Origin: Angelakisella sp. | GTDB taxonomy: Bacteria; Bacillota; Clostridia; Oscillospirales; Ruminococcaceae | Assembly (NCBI GenBank): GCA_020024515.1 | Contig: JAHHTR010000006.1 | Coordinates: 1-37,931, forward strand | Direction of reading: 5' to 3' | DNA length: 37,931 bases | Translations under genes and position numbers: made by a program | In this document: one piece after another, positions 23,472 to 32,800 of the stretch | How positions within the stretch are numbered: position 1 is the first letter of the stretch | Layout of the letters: each line of letters opens with the position of its first letter | Notes under the pieces: model-generated | Seen by the model: the letters and a program-made list of their open reading frames with translations, nothing else | Told to the model about the DNA's origin: nothing | The model's database searches: none

Positions 23472-24920
23472 ATGGATACATTAAAAGAAGTCTTTGACCT
23501 TGCCATGCTTACTTGTAAAGATAAAATAAGTGAAGTTGCATACGGACTATGGCTGTCAGATTTAAAACCTATCAGTTTTGACGGAAATAACTTTGTTCTG
23601 TCAATAAAAACAGAATTTAAAAAAAATATACTTGAAGAAAAGTATATGACACTTCTTACAGAATCATTTGAGAGTGTAATAGGTTTTTCTGTAAACATAC
23701 AATTTGTTTGCGAAACAAACCACTTAACAAATGCAACACCCATAAATAAACCTACTACTTATGCACAAAAGACACCTATTACACAATATTCTTCACAACA
23801 GTCAATATTATCGACACAAACTACACAAATACCAACCTATACAAATCCCGCTCCTGATAACTATTCCGCAACCAATCTTGCAGTTTCCGACCAACCATTT
23901 GGCGGTGAGTATGAATATAACTTTGATACATTCATAATCGGTTCATCAAATAAATTTGCACATGCTGCAAGTTGGGCTGTTGCAACAAATCCGGCAAAGA
24001 GCTATAACCCTCTGTTTATTTACGGAGACTCCGGACTTGGTAAAACTCACCTTGTCTGTGCCATATGTGAAGAAATAAGAAAAAATAATCCCACTTTCAA
24101 CATTATTTATGTAAAAGGTGAAGAATTCACAAACGAACTTATTAATGCTATCAGCAGAAAAAACACACAAGAATTTCATGATAAATACAGAGCTGCCGAC
24201 TTGCTTGCCGTTGACGATATTCAGTTTATAGGGGGTAAGGAAAGTACACAAGAAGAATTTTTCCACACATTCAATACTTTATATCACGCAGGTAAACAGA
24301 TTATCCTTACCAGTGACCGTCCGCCAAAAGAAATAAAAACACTGGAAGACAGACTTCGCACACGTTTTGAATGGGGACTACTTGCCGATATACAAGCTCC
24401 CGACTTTGAAACAAGAATGGCAATAATAAAAAGAAAAGCAGAACTACTGCACTTTATAATTCCGGATGATGTTTGCGACTATATTTCAAATAGACTAAAA
24501 ACCAATATCCGTCAACTTGAAGGTGTTGTTAAAAAACTAAATGCCTATAATCAACTTGCGGGATCAGCACCGACAATTTTGCTTGCACAAACAGCCATAA
24601 AAGATATACTAAACGATCATCAACCGCTACCTATGACAGTTGACCGTATCGTTACAGAAGTCGCTCGTACATACTGTGTAACACCAGAAGATATTCGTGG
24701 AAGCAAGCGAGCAGGAAACATATCTATTGCACGACAAATTTCTATGTATATAATAAGAGAAATCACACCAATGTCAACAACAGCCATAGGCGAAGAATTT
24801 AACAACCGTGACCACAGTACAGTTGTATATGCCTGTCAACAGGTAAATAAAATGATAAAACAAAACACACGCGTAAAAGAAATTATTGATGACATAATAA
24901 AAAATATCAAAGCGAGCTAA
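23472..24920 (+). CDS. dnaA: Chromosomal replication initiator protein DnaA
   Basis: DnaA binds DnaA boxes and unwinds the origin. I start it at ATG 23472 (482 residues), 5-8 bases after GGAG (23463-23466); the frame extends to an ATG at 23418 that would add 18 poorly conserved residues. Domain I is ~1-85 and domain II is a Thr/Gln/Pro-rich linker (~95-145). The AAA+ domain carries Walker A 'GDSGLGKT' at 185-192 and Walker B 'LLAVDDIQFI' from 244. The DNA-binding domain IV ends with 'NRDHSTVVYACQQV'. It stands first in the dnaA-dnaN operon. Confidence 0.98.
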   Translation: MDTLKEVFDLAMLTCKDKISEVAYGLWLSDLKPISFDGNNFVLSIKTEFKKNILEEKYMTLLTESFESVIGFSVNIQFVCETNHLTNATPINKPTTYAQKTPITQYSSQQSILSTQTTQIPTYTNPAPDNYSATNLAVSDQPFGGEYEYNFDTFIIGSSNKFAHAASWAVATNPAKSYNPLFIYGDSGLGKTHLVCAICEEIRKNNPTFNIIYVKGEEFTNELINAISRKNTQEFHDKYRAADLLAVDDIQFIGGKESTQEEFFHTFNTLYHAGKQIILTSDRPPKEIKTLEDRLRTRFEWGLLADIQAPDFETRMAIIKRKAELLHFIIPDDVCDYISNRLKTNIRQLEGVVKKLNAYNQLAGSAPTILLAQTAIKDILNDHQPLPMTVDRIVTEVARTYCVTPEDIRGSKRAGNISIARQISMYIIREITPMSTTAIGEEFNNRDHSTVVYACQQVNKMIKQNTRVKEIIDDIIKNIKAS

Positions 24921-25259
24921 CTATTCAACAAAAATGCTGTTGAATGTTGAATATTTAATGTTTAAACAAAAAATAAAGCTAACAAAGATTTAAACAATTA
25001 ACTGTAAAAACTCTGTAAAAAGTTTAAAATACTATCTTTTTCGACAAGATTAACATTTATTTATACAGTATTTTCACACAAAAAAACTTATAAAAAATTT
25101 GATTAAATAAGGATTTCTAAACTTTTTAACCAAACTAACAGCCTCTACTACTAATACTATTAATATAATATATATATTATATATTACTGATGAATAAATA
25201 TTTAACTCTAATATATTTTATTGTTAAAAATATATTCTTTAAAGGAGATAATTTAAAAA
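24921..25259. other. dnaA-dnaN intergenic region, oriC unwinding part
   Basis: This 339-base gap is very AT-rich and contains no gene. It has a hairpin TTCAACA/TGTTGAA (24924-24944), a tandem TGTTGAA repeat (24938-24951), two direct copies of CTGTAAAAA (near 25002 and 25013), and a DnaA-trio-like run (25145-25165) followed by an AT tract. No consensus DnaA box was found here; TTTTCACA and TTATACAGT are weak candidates. Confidence 0.7.
25145..25165 (+). other. DnaA-trio-like run and DNA unwinding element
   Basis: Seven triplets read CTA CTA CTA ATA CTA TTA ATA, i.e. 3'-(G/T/A)AT-5' style trios on the other strand. They follow a short G/C patch (CAGCCTC) and lead into an AT-only tract (25166-25185). 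This is the order seen for DnaA-trio/DUE elements downstream of dnaA in Bacillus. Confidence 0.6.
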
Positions 25260-26366
25260 ATGAAATTTACATCAAATGTACAAGTACTAAATCAAGCTAT
25301 ATCAAGAGTTGTATTAGCTGTATCACAAAGGTCAACAGAACCAGCACTCGAAGGAATACACATTATTACTTCTATTAACAGTGTTTGTTTTACAGGTTTT
25401 AATACAGAACTATGTATAACAGAAACAATAGATGCAACAAATACAGAGAAAGGTGAAATAGTTGTTCCAGCAAAATTTTTCACAGATATAGTACGCAAAT
25501 GTAAAAATGATAATATAACAATAGAAACAGATGATAAATTATTAATACACATAACATCGGGAAACAGTGAATATACTCTTGTAGGAATAGATGCTTTGCA
25601 ATTCCCGGAAATGCCACAAGTAGAACAACTTGAAAAAATAACAATAGAACAAAAAAGTTTTTGTCAACTTATAAGCCAAGTTCTTTTTGCTGTTGCAACA
25701 ACAGATGATAAACCTGTATATACAGGGGTTTTGTTTGATTACAGTAACGATAAACTTACAATGGTTGCTATGGACGGATTTAGACTTGCTATGTGTAAAT
25801 GCAATGCAGAGGCTACATCAAATGTACATTTCATTGTTCCAGCAAAAACCTTATCAGAACTTTTAAAATTAATAAAACCTGAAGATATTGAAATGGAAAT
25901 AGTTATTTCCTCTCAACATATATTAATAAATGTAATGGAAACAACTGTTATTTCCCGTTTAATAGAAGGTGATTTTATTGATTACAAATCAGCAATACCA
26001 AAAGATACAAATTTAAAAGTAATAGTAAACAGACAAGAATTTATTTCATCAATAGACAGAACATCATTACTTATTAACGACAAGCTGAAAAATCCGTTAA
26101 AATTATCTTTTGAAGAAAACAGTGTAAAAATTTCATGTACAACAACAATAGGAAAAGCGTACGATGAATGTAATTGTAAAACAGAAGGCGAATCAATAAG
26201 AATCGGTTTTAATAATAAATTTTTAATAGATGCACTACGCAATACGGATACAGATGAAGTTCGTTTGGAACTATCAGGAACACTTGCGCCAATGAGAGTA
26301 TTGCCGCCAAATGGTGATGATTATCTATTTTTAGTACTGCCAATGCGTCTGAAAGATGATAATTAA
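25260..26366 (+). CDS. dnaN: DNA polymerase III beta sliding clamp
   Basis: The 368-residue clamp forms the dimeric ring that tethers DNA polymerase. It has the three repeated clamp domains (~1-120, 125-245, 250-368) and typical blocks: 'VQVLNQAISRVVLAVSQRST', 'AMDGFRLAMCKC' and the C-terminal 'VLPMRLKDDN'. AAAGGAG precedes the ATG by 10 bases. It is the second gene of the conserved dnaA-dnaN-yaaA-recF set. Confidence 0.97.
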   Translation: MKFTSNVQVLNQAISRVVLAVSQRSTEPALEGIHIITSINSVCFTGFNTELCITETIDATNTEKGEIVVPAKFFTDIVRKCKNDNITIETDDKLLIHITSGNSEYTLVGIDALQFPEMPQVEQLEKITIEQKSFCQLISQVLFAVATTDDKPVYTGVLFDYSNDKLTMVAMDGFRLAMCKCNAEATSNVHFIVPAKTLSELLKLIKPEDIEMEIVISSQHILINVMETTVISRLIEGDFIDYKSAIPKDTNLKVIVNRQEFISSIDRTSLLINDKLKNPLKLSFEENSVKISCTTTIGKAYDECNCKTEGESIRIGFNNKFLIDALRNTDTDEVRLELSGTLAPMRVLPPNGDDYLFLVLPMRLKDDN

Positions 26367-26384
26367 AAGGAGAAATTTATTTTT

Positions 26385-26609
26385 ATGGAAACAAAGAAAA
26401 TAGAAGTTATAACAGAATATATAAAGCTTGACAGTTTTTTGAAGCTGAGCGGAGCATCACTGACAGGTGGCAGTGCCAAAGAAATGGTACAAAAAGGTGA
26501 AATACTTGTAAACGGCGAAGTTTGCATAATGCGTGGAAAGAAACTCCGTAACGGTGACACTGTACAAGTAAACGGAGATAAAACTGTATATGAGGTAATA
26601 CAAAATTGA
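26385..26609 (+). CDS. yaaA: S4-domain RNA-binding protein YaaA
   Basis: A 74-residue S4-like domain protein with 'YIKLDSFLKLSGASLTGGSA' and 'VQKGEILVNGEVCIMRGKKL'. This small gene occurs between dnaN and recF in most Firmicutes and is linked to ribosome assembly (RlbA). Its TGA overlaps the recF TTG by three bases (TTGA). Confidence 0.92.
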   Translation: METKKIEVITEYIKLDSFLKLSGASLTGGSAKEMVQKGEILVNGEVCIMRGKKLRNGDTVQVNGDKTVYEVIQN

Positions 26610-27727
26610 AATTATTAAGTTTGGAACTTAAAAATTACAGAAATTTAGAAAAACAAGTGTTAAATCCACATGAAAAAGTTAATATTATATATGGCGATAA
26701 TGCACAGGGAAAGACTAATTTGGTTGAATCAATATATTTGTTGACAGGTCAAAAAAGTTTTAGAGGTGCAAAGGAAAATGAGCTTTTAAAATTTGGCTGT
26801 GATAGCGCAGAAATTTTGGCAAAGTTTTTTTCAAATGGCAGAGAGCAAGAAATAAAAATAATTCTCGGCAAAAATAAAAACATATATATAAACGAAGTTA
26901 AATCTACACCGAGTGAATTGACAGGAGTTTTTAACAGCGTAATTTTTTCTCCAACCGAACTTTCACTTATAAAAGACGGACCTTCAGAAAGAAGGGCTTT
27001 CTTAGATAATGCAATAAGTAAAATTATGCCTAGATACAGTGTGATTTTACAAAATTTCAATAAAATTTTATATCAAAGAAATAATCTTCTTTCTGAAATA
27101 AAATATAATAAATATACAGATAAATCATTGCTCATCGAGACACTTTTTGCTTGGGAACAAAGTTTAGTAAAACCTATATATTTACTTATTAATGCTCGTA
27201 TAAGATATATTGATAGAATAACTCCGCATATAAAAGATATTTACAGGGAAATAAGCAAAGACAAAGAAAAGATAAATATAGAATATATTCCGTCAATAAA
27301 AAATTTACCCACAGATATGAATAGAGAGAAATGTGAAGAAATAATATTAAAAAGTTTACAAGACAATCGTAATGAGGATATAAAAAATGGATATACCACA
27401 AGTGGCCCACATCGTGATGATTTTAATATAACACTGAATAATATATCAGCGAGAAGCTACGGTTCACAAGGACAGCAAAGAAGCTGTGCTTTGGCACTGA
27501 AAATAGCTGAATGCAGAGTAATAGAAAAAGTTACAAACGAAAAACCCATACTTTTGCTTGATGATGTTTTCAGTGAACTTGACAAAAGCCGAAAACATTT
27601 CTTTTTAAAACAGTTTTTAGATACACAAATTTTTATTACATCTTGTGATAAGACAGGTATACAGGGAATTAAATGTGGTAAGAGTTTCAGAATGGTAAAT
27701 GGTGAAATTTATTCAAACCAAAAATAA
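26606..27727 (+). CDS. recF: DNA replication and repair protein RecF
   Basis: RecF binds gapped DNA and helps RecOR load RecA. The 373-residue protein has the SMC-like ATPase features: Walker A 'GDNAQGKTN' (30-38), the ABC signature 'YGSQGQQRSCALALKIAE' and Walker B 'PILLLDDVFSELDKSR'. The start is TTG at 26606 overlapping the yaaA stop, with GAGG 10 bases upstream, so the two are coupled. N-terminal residues 'MKLLSLELKNYRNLE' are typical. Confidence 0.96.
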   Translation: MKLLSLELKNYRNLEKQVLNPHEKVNIIYGDNAQGKTNLVESIYLLTGQKSFRGAKENELLKFGCDSAEILAKFFSNGREQEIKIILGKNKNIYINEVKSTPSELTGVFNSVIFSPTELSLIKDGPSERRAFLDNAISKIMPRYSVILQNFNKILYQRNNLLSEIKYNKYTDKSLLIETLFAWEQSLVKPIYLLINARIRYIDRITPHIKDIYREISKDKEKINIEYIPSIKNLPTDMNREKCEEIILKSLQDNRNEDIKNGYTTSGPHRDDFNITLNNISARSYGSQGQQRSCALALKIAECRVIEKVTNEKPILLLDDVFSELDKSRKHFFLKQFLDTQIFITSCDKTGIQGIKCGKSFRMVNGEIYSNQK

Positions 27728-27771
27728 AATTTTCCACAGTGAAATAAAGAATTTGTTGATAAGGAGAAAAA

Positions 27772-28041
27772 ATGTATATACATATTGGGCAAAATAAAGC
27801 TATTAAAAGTGATGAACTTATAGGTTTTTTTGATATGGATAAAACAACAACAGATAAAATAACAAGAGAGTATTTGGCAAAATCCGAAAAAAACAAACAA
27901 GTGGTATCAATAACAAATGATATTCCAAAAACTTTTGTAGTAACAAGTCAAATTAACAAAAAAAGCAAATGCACAAAAGAGCAAAAGATATATTTAAATC
28001 AAATTTCACCATCAACACTGTTAAAACGTACAGCAGGTTAA
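27772..28041 (+). CDS. remB: DUF370/RemB-like regulator
   Basis: An 89-residue DUF370 protein with 'MYIHIGQNKAIKSDELIGFF' and 'DMDKTTTDKITREYL'. It occupies the recF-gyrB gap where RemB (YaaB) sits in Bacillus. RemA/RemB are small DNA-binding or matrix-gene regulators; function here is only inferred by family. AAGGAG precedes the ATG by about 6 bases. Confidence 0.87.
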   Translation: MYIHIGQNKAIKSDELIGFFDMDKTTTDKITREYLAKSEKNKQVVSITNDIPKTFVVTSQINKKSKCTKEQKIYLNQISPSTLLKRTAG

Positions 28042-28094
28042 AATTATTATAATGATATGTAATTAAGTTTAAAAATTTAAGGAGATATAAAAGT

Positions 28095-30035
28095 ATGGAA
28101 AACCAAAATATGCAAGAAAACAGTCAAGCATATGATAGTAGTCAGATACAGGTACTTGAAGGATTGGAAGCTGTCAGAAAACGTCCGGGTATGTATATTG
28201 GTACTACTAGTTTAAGAGGTCTACATCATTTAGTATATGAGATAGTGGATAACTCAATAGATGAGGCACTTGCCGGTTTTTGTGACCATATAGAGACATC
28301 TATATTAGAGGGAGATATAATAGAAGTTGTGGATAATGGTCGTGGTATACCCGTAGGTATTCAACCAAAACTGAAAATTCCGGCAGTTACAGTAGTATTT
28401 ACAGTACTGCACGCAGGCGGAAAATTCGGTGGTGGAGGCTATAAAGTATCCGGTGGTTTGCATGGTGTTGGTGCGGCTGTTGTTAATGCTCTTTCGGAAT
28501 GGCTGGAAGTAGAAGTAAGTGACGGAAAGCATATATATAAACAAAGATATGAACGTGGAAAGATAGTTACAGATTTAGAAATAATCGGAGATACAACAAA
28601 TACAGGAACTAGTGTCCGATTTAAACCTGACCATGAAATTTTTGAAGAACTTGTATTTGATTATGATACATTAAGAACAAGACTTCGTGAACAAGCTTTT
28701 CTAAACGGAGGAGTTCGTATGACTATTACGGATAAACGTGTTGGAAAAGAACAAGAAGAAAGTATGTGCTATGAGGGTGGTATTCGCTCGTTTGTTGAAT
28801 ATATCAACAACAAAAAACAGGCAGATGCAATTCACGAAGAAGTTATATATATCAGTGGCGACAATGGTGACAGTACAGCTGAAATTGCTATGCAATATAG
28901 TGACAGCTATACAGAACTTATACTTTCTTTTGCAAACAATATAAATACAGCAGACGGTGGTACTCATGAGGAGGGCTTTAAGCTTGCTCTTACAAGAGTA
29001 ATAAACGACTATGCAAGAAAAAACAATTTACTTAAAGACAGTGATAAAAACCTTAGCGGTGAAGACGTTCGAGAGGGTATAACTGCGGTTATTTCTGTAA
29101 AATTACACGAAGCGCAGTTTGAAGGACAGACAAAGGGTAAACTTGGTAACAGTGAAATAAAAACACTTGTAAATCAAATAGTTGGTGAAAAATTATCACA
29201 ATATTTTGAAGAAAATCCCAGTGTTGCCCGTGAAATAATAGAGAAATCTTTGACAGCAAGCAGAGCGAGAGAGGCTGCAAAACGTGCAAGAGACTTGACA
29301 CGAAGAAAATCGGCTTTGGAGAGTGCATCACTTCCCGGAAAACTTGCTGATTGTGCAGAGCGAGACAATGTTCGTACAGAACTTTATATAGTCGAAGGAG
29401 ACTCAGCTGGTGGTTCAGCAAAGGACGGACGAGACAGACGTTATCAAGCTATATTGCCACTATGGGGTAAAATGCTCAATGTTGAAAAAGCAAGACTTGA
29501 TAAGGTATACGGAAATGAAAAACTAATGCCTGTAATAACTGCTCTTGGCTGTGGTATAGGTGAAGATATAGAACCTGAGAAAATTCGTTATAACAAAGTT
29601 GTAATAATGGCTGATGCCGATGTTGACGGTTCTCACATACGCACACTTTTACTGACATTTTTCTTTAGATTTATGCGTCCGCTAATTGAAAGAGGGCATA
29701 TATATATAGCGCAACCGCCACTCTATAAGCTGGAAAAAGGCAAACAAATAAGATATGCTTACAGTGATGATGAACGTGATATGTATATAAAAGAACTTAA
29801 CCCTGATGGAAACAGCAAGGTTGATATTCAACGTTATAAAGGTTTAGGTGAAATGGATCCTCATCAGCTATGGGAGACAACCCTTGACCCGGAAAGACGT
29901 GTAATGCTGCGTGTAACACTTGAAGATGCCAGAAAGGCAGACGAGATATTCAGCATACTGATGGGTGACAAAGTTCAGCCAAGACGTGAATTTATAGAGG
30001 AAAACGCAAAGTATGTTACAAATATAGATGTTTAA
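28095..30035 (+). CDS. gyrB: DNA gyrase subunit B
   Basis: GyrB is the ATPase half of gyrase, which introduces negative supercoils. The 646-residue protein has the GHKL ATPase: 'EIVDNSIDEALAG', 'DNGRGIPVG' and 'GGLHGVGAAVVNALS'. The TOPRIM domain has E434 in 'EGDSAGG' and the 'DADVDGSHI' acidic motif (507-515). 'QRYKGLGEMD' and 'LWETTLDPERR' close it. 'PLWGKMLNVEKARL' replaces the common 'PLRGK' form, a variant I recall from Lachnospiraceae-type genomes. AAGGAG lies upstream. It lies 36 bases before gyrA. Confidence 0.98.
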   Translation: MENQNMQENSQAYDSSQIQVLEGLEAVRKRPGMYIGTTSLRGLHHLVYEIVDNSIDEALAGFCDHIETSILEGDIIEVVDNGRGIPVGIQPKLKIPAVTVVFTVLHAGGKFGGGGYKVSGGLHGVGAAVVNALSEWLEVEVSDGKHIYKQRYERGKIVTDLEIIGDTTNTGTSVRFKPDHEIFEELVFDYDTLRTRLREQAFLNGGVRMTITDKRVGKEQEESMCYEGGIRSFVEYINNKKQADAIHEEVIYISGDNGDSTAEIAMQYSDSYTELILSFANNINTADGGTHEEGFKLALTRVINDYARKNNLLKDSDKNLSGEDVREGITAVISVKLHEAQFEGQTKGKLGNSEIKTLVNQIVGEKLSQYFEENPSVAREIIEKSLTASRAREAAKRARDLTRRKSALESASLPGKLADCAERDNVRTELYIVEGDSAGGSAKDGRDRRYQAILPLWGKMLNVEKARLDKVYGNEKLMPVITALGCGIGEDIEPEKIRYNKVVIMADADVDGSHIRTLLLTFFFRFMRPLIERGHIYIAQPPLYKLEKGKQIRYAYSDDERDMYIKELNPDGNSKVDIQRYKGLGEMDPHQLWETTLDPERRVMLRVTLEDARKADEIFSILMGDKVQPRREFIEENAKYVTNIDV

Positions 30036-30070
30036 TATTTGATGGACAGAAAAAATAGAAGGAGAAACTT

Positions 30071-32644
30071 ATGACCGATTTTACAGAAAATCAACAAAAC
30101 GAGAATACCCCTGTTCAAAAAGAACCTATGGGCAGACTTATTGATGTTGATATAGAAAAAGAAATGCGTAAAAGTTTTATGGAGTACTCTATGTCGGTAA
30201 TTGTTGACAGAGCATTGCCTGATGTACGTGACGGACTTAAACCCGTTCACAGAAGAATACTTTATACAGCACACGAGGGCGGTTTGTTCCCCGAAAAACC
30301 TTATAAAAAATCAGCTAAAATAGTTGGTGATGTATTGGCTTCATACCACCCACATGGTGATGCCAGTGTTTATGATGCTATGGTACGTATGGCACAGAGC
30401 TTTTCTCTGCGTTATCCACTGATTGATGGTCATGGAAACTTTGGTTCGGTTGACGGCGATCCACCTGCTGCTTATCGTTATACAGAGGCACGTATGAGCA
30501 AAATGTCAACATTTATGCTTAGTGACATAGATAAAGAAACTGTTGACTGGCAAGGAAACTATGATGACAGTAAAAAAGAACCTGTTGTTTTGCCAAGCAG
30601 ATTTCCAAATGTACTTGTAAACGGAAGTACAGGTATAGCGGTAGGTATGGCGACAAATATACCACCACACAATCTCGGTGAGACTATTGATGCTATTAAT
30701 TTACTTATAGATAATCCCGATGCAACTCTTGATGAACTAATGCAGCACATAAAAGGGCCTGATTTCCCGACAGGCGGTATAATAATGGGCAGAGCCGGTA
30801 TTCGTTCTGCTTATGGCACAGGACGTGGCAAAATAACACTTCGTGCAAGGGCAACTATTGAGGAGTTTAAAGGTAACAGAGAACGCATAATTGTAAACGA
30901 GATACCATATATGGTCAATAAGGCTCGTTTGATAGAAAGCATAGCAGCCCTTGTAAAGGATAAAAAAATAGATATGATTTCCGACTTGCGTGATGAGTCC
31001 GACAGAGACGGTATGCGTATAGTTATAGAGCTTAAACGTGACGCAAATGCTCAGGTTGTATTAAATCAGCTATATAGATTTACACAAATGCAAGACACTG
31101 TCGGTGTAATACTTCTTATGCTTGTCAATGGAGAACCAAAGGTACTTACACTAAAACAAATTTTGGAAGAATACTTAAAATTCCAGTATGAAGTAATAAC
31201 AAGACGTGTAAACTTTGATTTACGCAAAGCCCGTGAAAGAGAGCATATTTTAGAGGGATTAAAGGTTGTTGTTGATAACACAGACGAAGTGATTAAAATT
31301 ATTCGTTCAAGTGAAGATACAGCTACATCAAAACAAAACCTCATAAACCGTTTTGGGATTACCGATATACAAGCAGGTGCTGTTGTTGCTATGCGTTTGG
31401 GACAATTAAGCGGTATGGAACGCATAAAGATAGAGACAGAACTTGAAGAAATACTTAATAAAGTAAATGAGTATTTGGATATACTTGCTCATGATGAAAA
31501 GATATATCAAATTATAAAAGATGAACTTGAAGTTATCCGTAAAAAGTTTGCAGATGAAAGAAGAACAGAGATACAGACAGTTTCAGGTGAAGTTGATATA
31601 GAGGATTTAATTCCTGTTACAGACTGTGTGGTTACTCTTACACATTGTGGTTATATTAAACGTCAACCACTCGATGTATATCGTTCACAAAGACGTGGTG
31701 GACGTGGTATGTCAGGTATGTCACAACGTGAAGAAGACTTTGTGGAAGAGCTTTTTGTTTGCTCAACACATGACTATGTTCTTTTCTTTACAAACAAAGG
31801 TAAGATGTATCGTATAAAGGGCTATGAAATTCCTGAAAGTTCAAGAGCGTCAAAAGGCAATCACATTGTAAATATATTGCCGATAGACAAAGAAGAAAAA
31901 ATTACAGCTATGATTAAGATAAGCGAAGTTGATAACGAAAGCTATCTTGTAATGGTAACACGTAACGGTACAATCAAAAGAACATCTGTTGAGCTGTATA
32001 AAAACATACGCAAAGGCGGTATTATTGCAATTAATCTGATAGAAGATGATGAACTTGCATGGGTACGCAATACCACAGGTAACGAAGAATTGATTGTCGG
32101 TACAGCAAAAGGTAAAGCAATCAGATTCAGTGAGACAGATTTGCGCCCAATGGGCAGAAATACAATGGGTGTACGTGCAATTCGACTTGATGATGGTGAT
32201 AAGGTTGTAGGTATGGCTCGTTGCCACACAAATGGTTATTTGATGACTGTCAGTGAAAAAGGTTTAGCAAGAAGAACATCACTTGATGAATATCGTTTAC
32301 AGTCACGTGGTGGTAAAGGTATTATTAATTACAAGGCAGAAAGCAAGGATACACAAGTAGCGGCTATTAGAGTTATAGATGAAGAAGACGATATCTTCCT
32401 AATTTCCGATAACGGTGTAATTATCCGTATGCCATCAAGTCAAATAACAGTACAGTCAAGATACGGCGGTGGTGTACGTGCTATGCGTATTGATGATGAC
32501 AGCAGAGTAGTGGCACTTGCAAGAGCACCGAAAGATGATAGTGACAATGAAGAATTAATAGAAGAATCAAAAGATGTTGAAAACTTGGAAGAAACATCAG
32601 AAGTAAATCTTGATACAGATATAAAAGAGGATATAGAAGAATAA
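30071..32644 (+). CDS. gyrA: DNA gyrase subunit A
   Basis: GyrA cuts and rejoins DNA. The 857-residue protein has the winged-helix/tower part with catalytic Y137 in 'AAYRYTEARM', then coiled coil, and a beta-pinwheel of GyrA boxes from about residue 520 including 'RRGGRGMSGM' (the GyrA box region). The C-terminal ~40 residues are an acidic tail. In the quinolone region H93-P-H-G-D97-A98-S99-V-Y-D102, A98 sits where E. coli has S83; D102 aligns with D87. AGGAG precedes the ATG. Confidence 0.98.
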   Translation: MTDFTENQQNENTPVQKEPMGRLIDVDIEKEMRKSFMEYSMSVIVDRALPDVRDGLKPVHRRILYTAHEGGLFPEKPYKKSAKIVGDVLASYHPHGDASVYDAMVRMAQSFSLRYPLIDGHGNFGSVDGDPPAAYRYTEARMSKMSTFMLSDIDKETVDWQGNYDDSKKEPVVLPSRFPNVLVNGSTGIAVGMATNIPPHNLGETIDAINLLIDNPDATLDELMQHIKGPDFPTGGIIMGRAGIRSAYGTGRGKITLRARATIEEFKGNRERIIVNEIPYMVNKARLIESIAALVKDKKIDMISDLRDESDRDGMRIVIELKRDANAQVVLNQLYRFTQMQDTVGVILLMLVNGEPKVLTLKQILEEYLKFQYEVITRRVNFDLRKAREREHILEGLKVVVDNTDEVIKIIRSSEDTATSKQNLINRFGITDIQAGAVVAMRLGQLSGMERIKIETELEEILNKVNEYLDILAHDEKIYQIIKDELEVIRKKFADERRTEIQTVSGEVDIEDLIPVTDCVVTLTHCGYIKRQPLDVYRSQRRGGRGMSGMSQREEDFVEELFVCSTHDYVLFFTNKGKMYRIKGYEIPESSRASKGNHIVNILPIDKEEKITAMIKISEVDNESYLVMVTRNGTIKRTSVELYKNIRKGGIIAINLIEDDELAWVRNTTGNEELIVGTAKGKAIRFSETDLRPMGRNTMGVRAIRLDDGDKVVGMARCHTNGYLMTVSEKGLARRTSLDEYRLQSRGGKGIINYKAESKDTQVAAIRVIDEEDDIFLISDNGVIIRMPSSQITVQSRYGGGVRAMRIDDDSRVVALARAPKDDSDNEELIEESKDVENLEETSEVNLDTDIKEDIEE

Positions 32645-32652
32645 TACTGAAA

Positions 32653-32689
32653 AATTCCCCTACTTATAGTTTTTTTAAGTAGGGGAATT
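32653..32689 (+). terminator. Hairpin after gyrA
   Basis: AATTCCCCTACTT (32653-32665) pairs perfectly with AAGTAGGGGAATT (32677-32689). The downstream sequence is GGGTTT, so the U-tract is poor, but the stem itself is strong. Confidence 0.7.
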
Positions 32690-32800
32690 GGGTTTATACT
32701 GTATATTTATTTATAAAAACAAAAATTATATATCAAAATAAAGAATTAGATTTAGTTTTTAATATGAAAAAATTATATTGTTTATAATTTGGAGATGAGA

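Noticed and set aside
25190..25378. Small ORF across the dnaN start
   Set aside because: It overlaps the dnaN start in another frame, has no ribosome site and no recognisable product.
27730..27738. TTTTCCACA between recF and remB as a DnaA box
   Set aside because: One mismatch to consensus and no neighbouring boxes; kept only as a weak candidate.
32783..32788. TATAAT as a promoter for the peptide-binding lipoprotein
   Set aside because: It touches the ribosome binding site and would give a nearly leaderless mRNA; no fitting -35 box.
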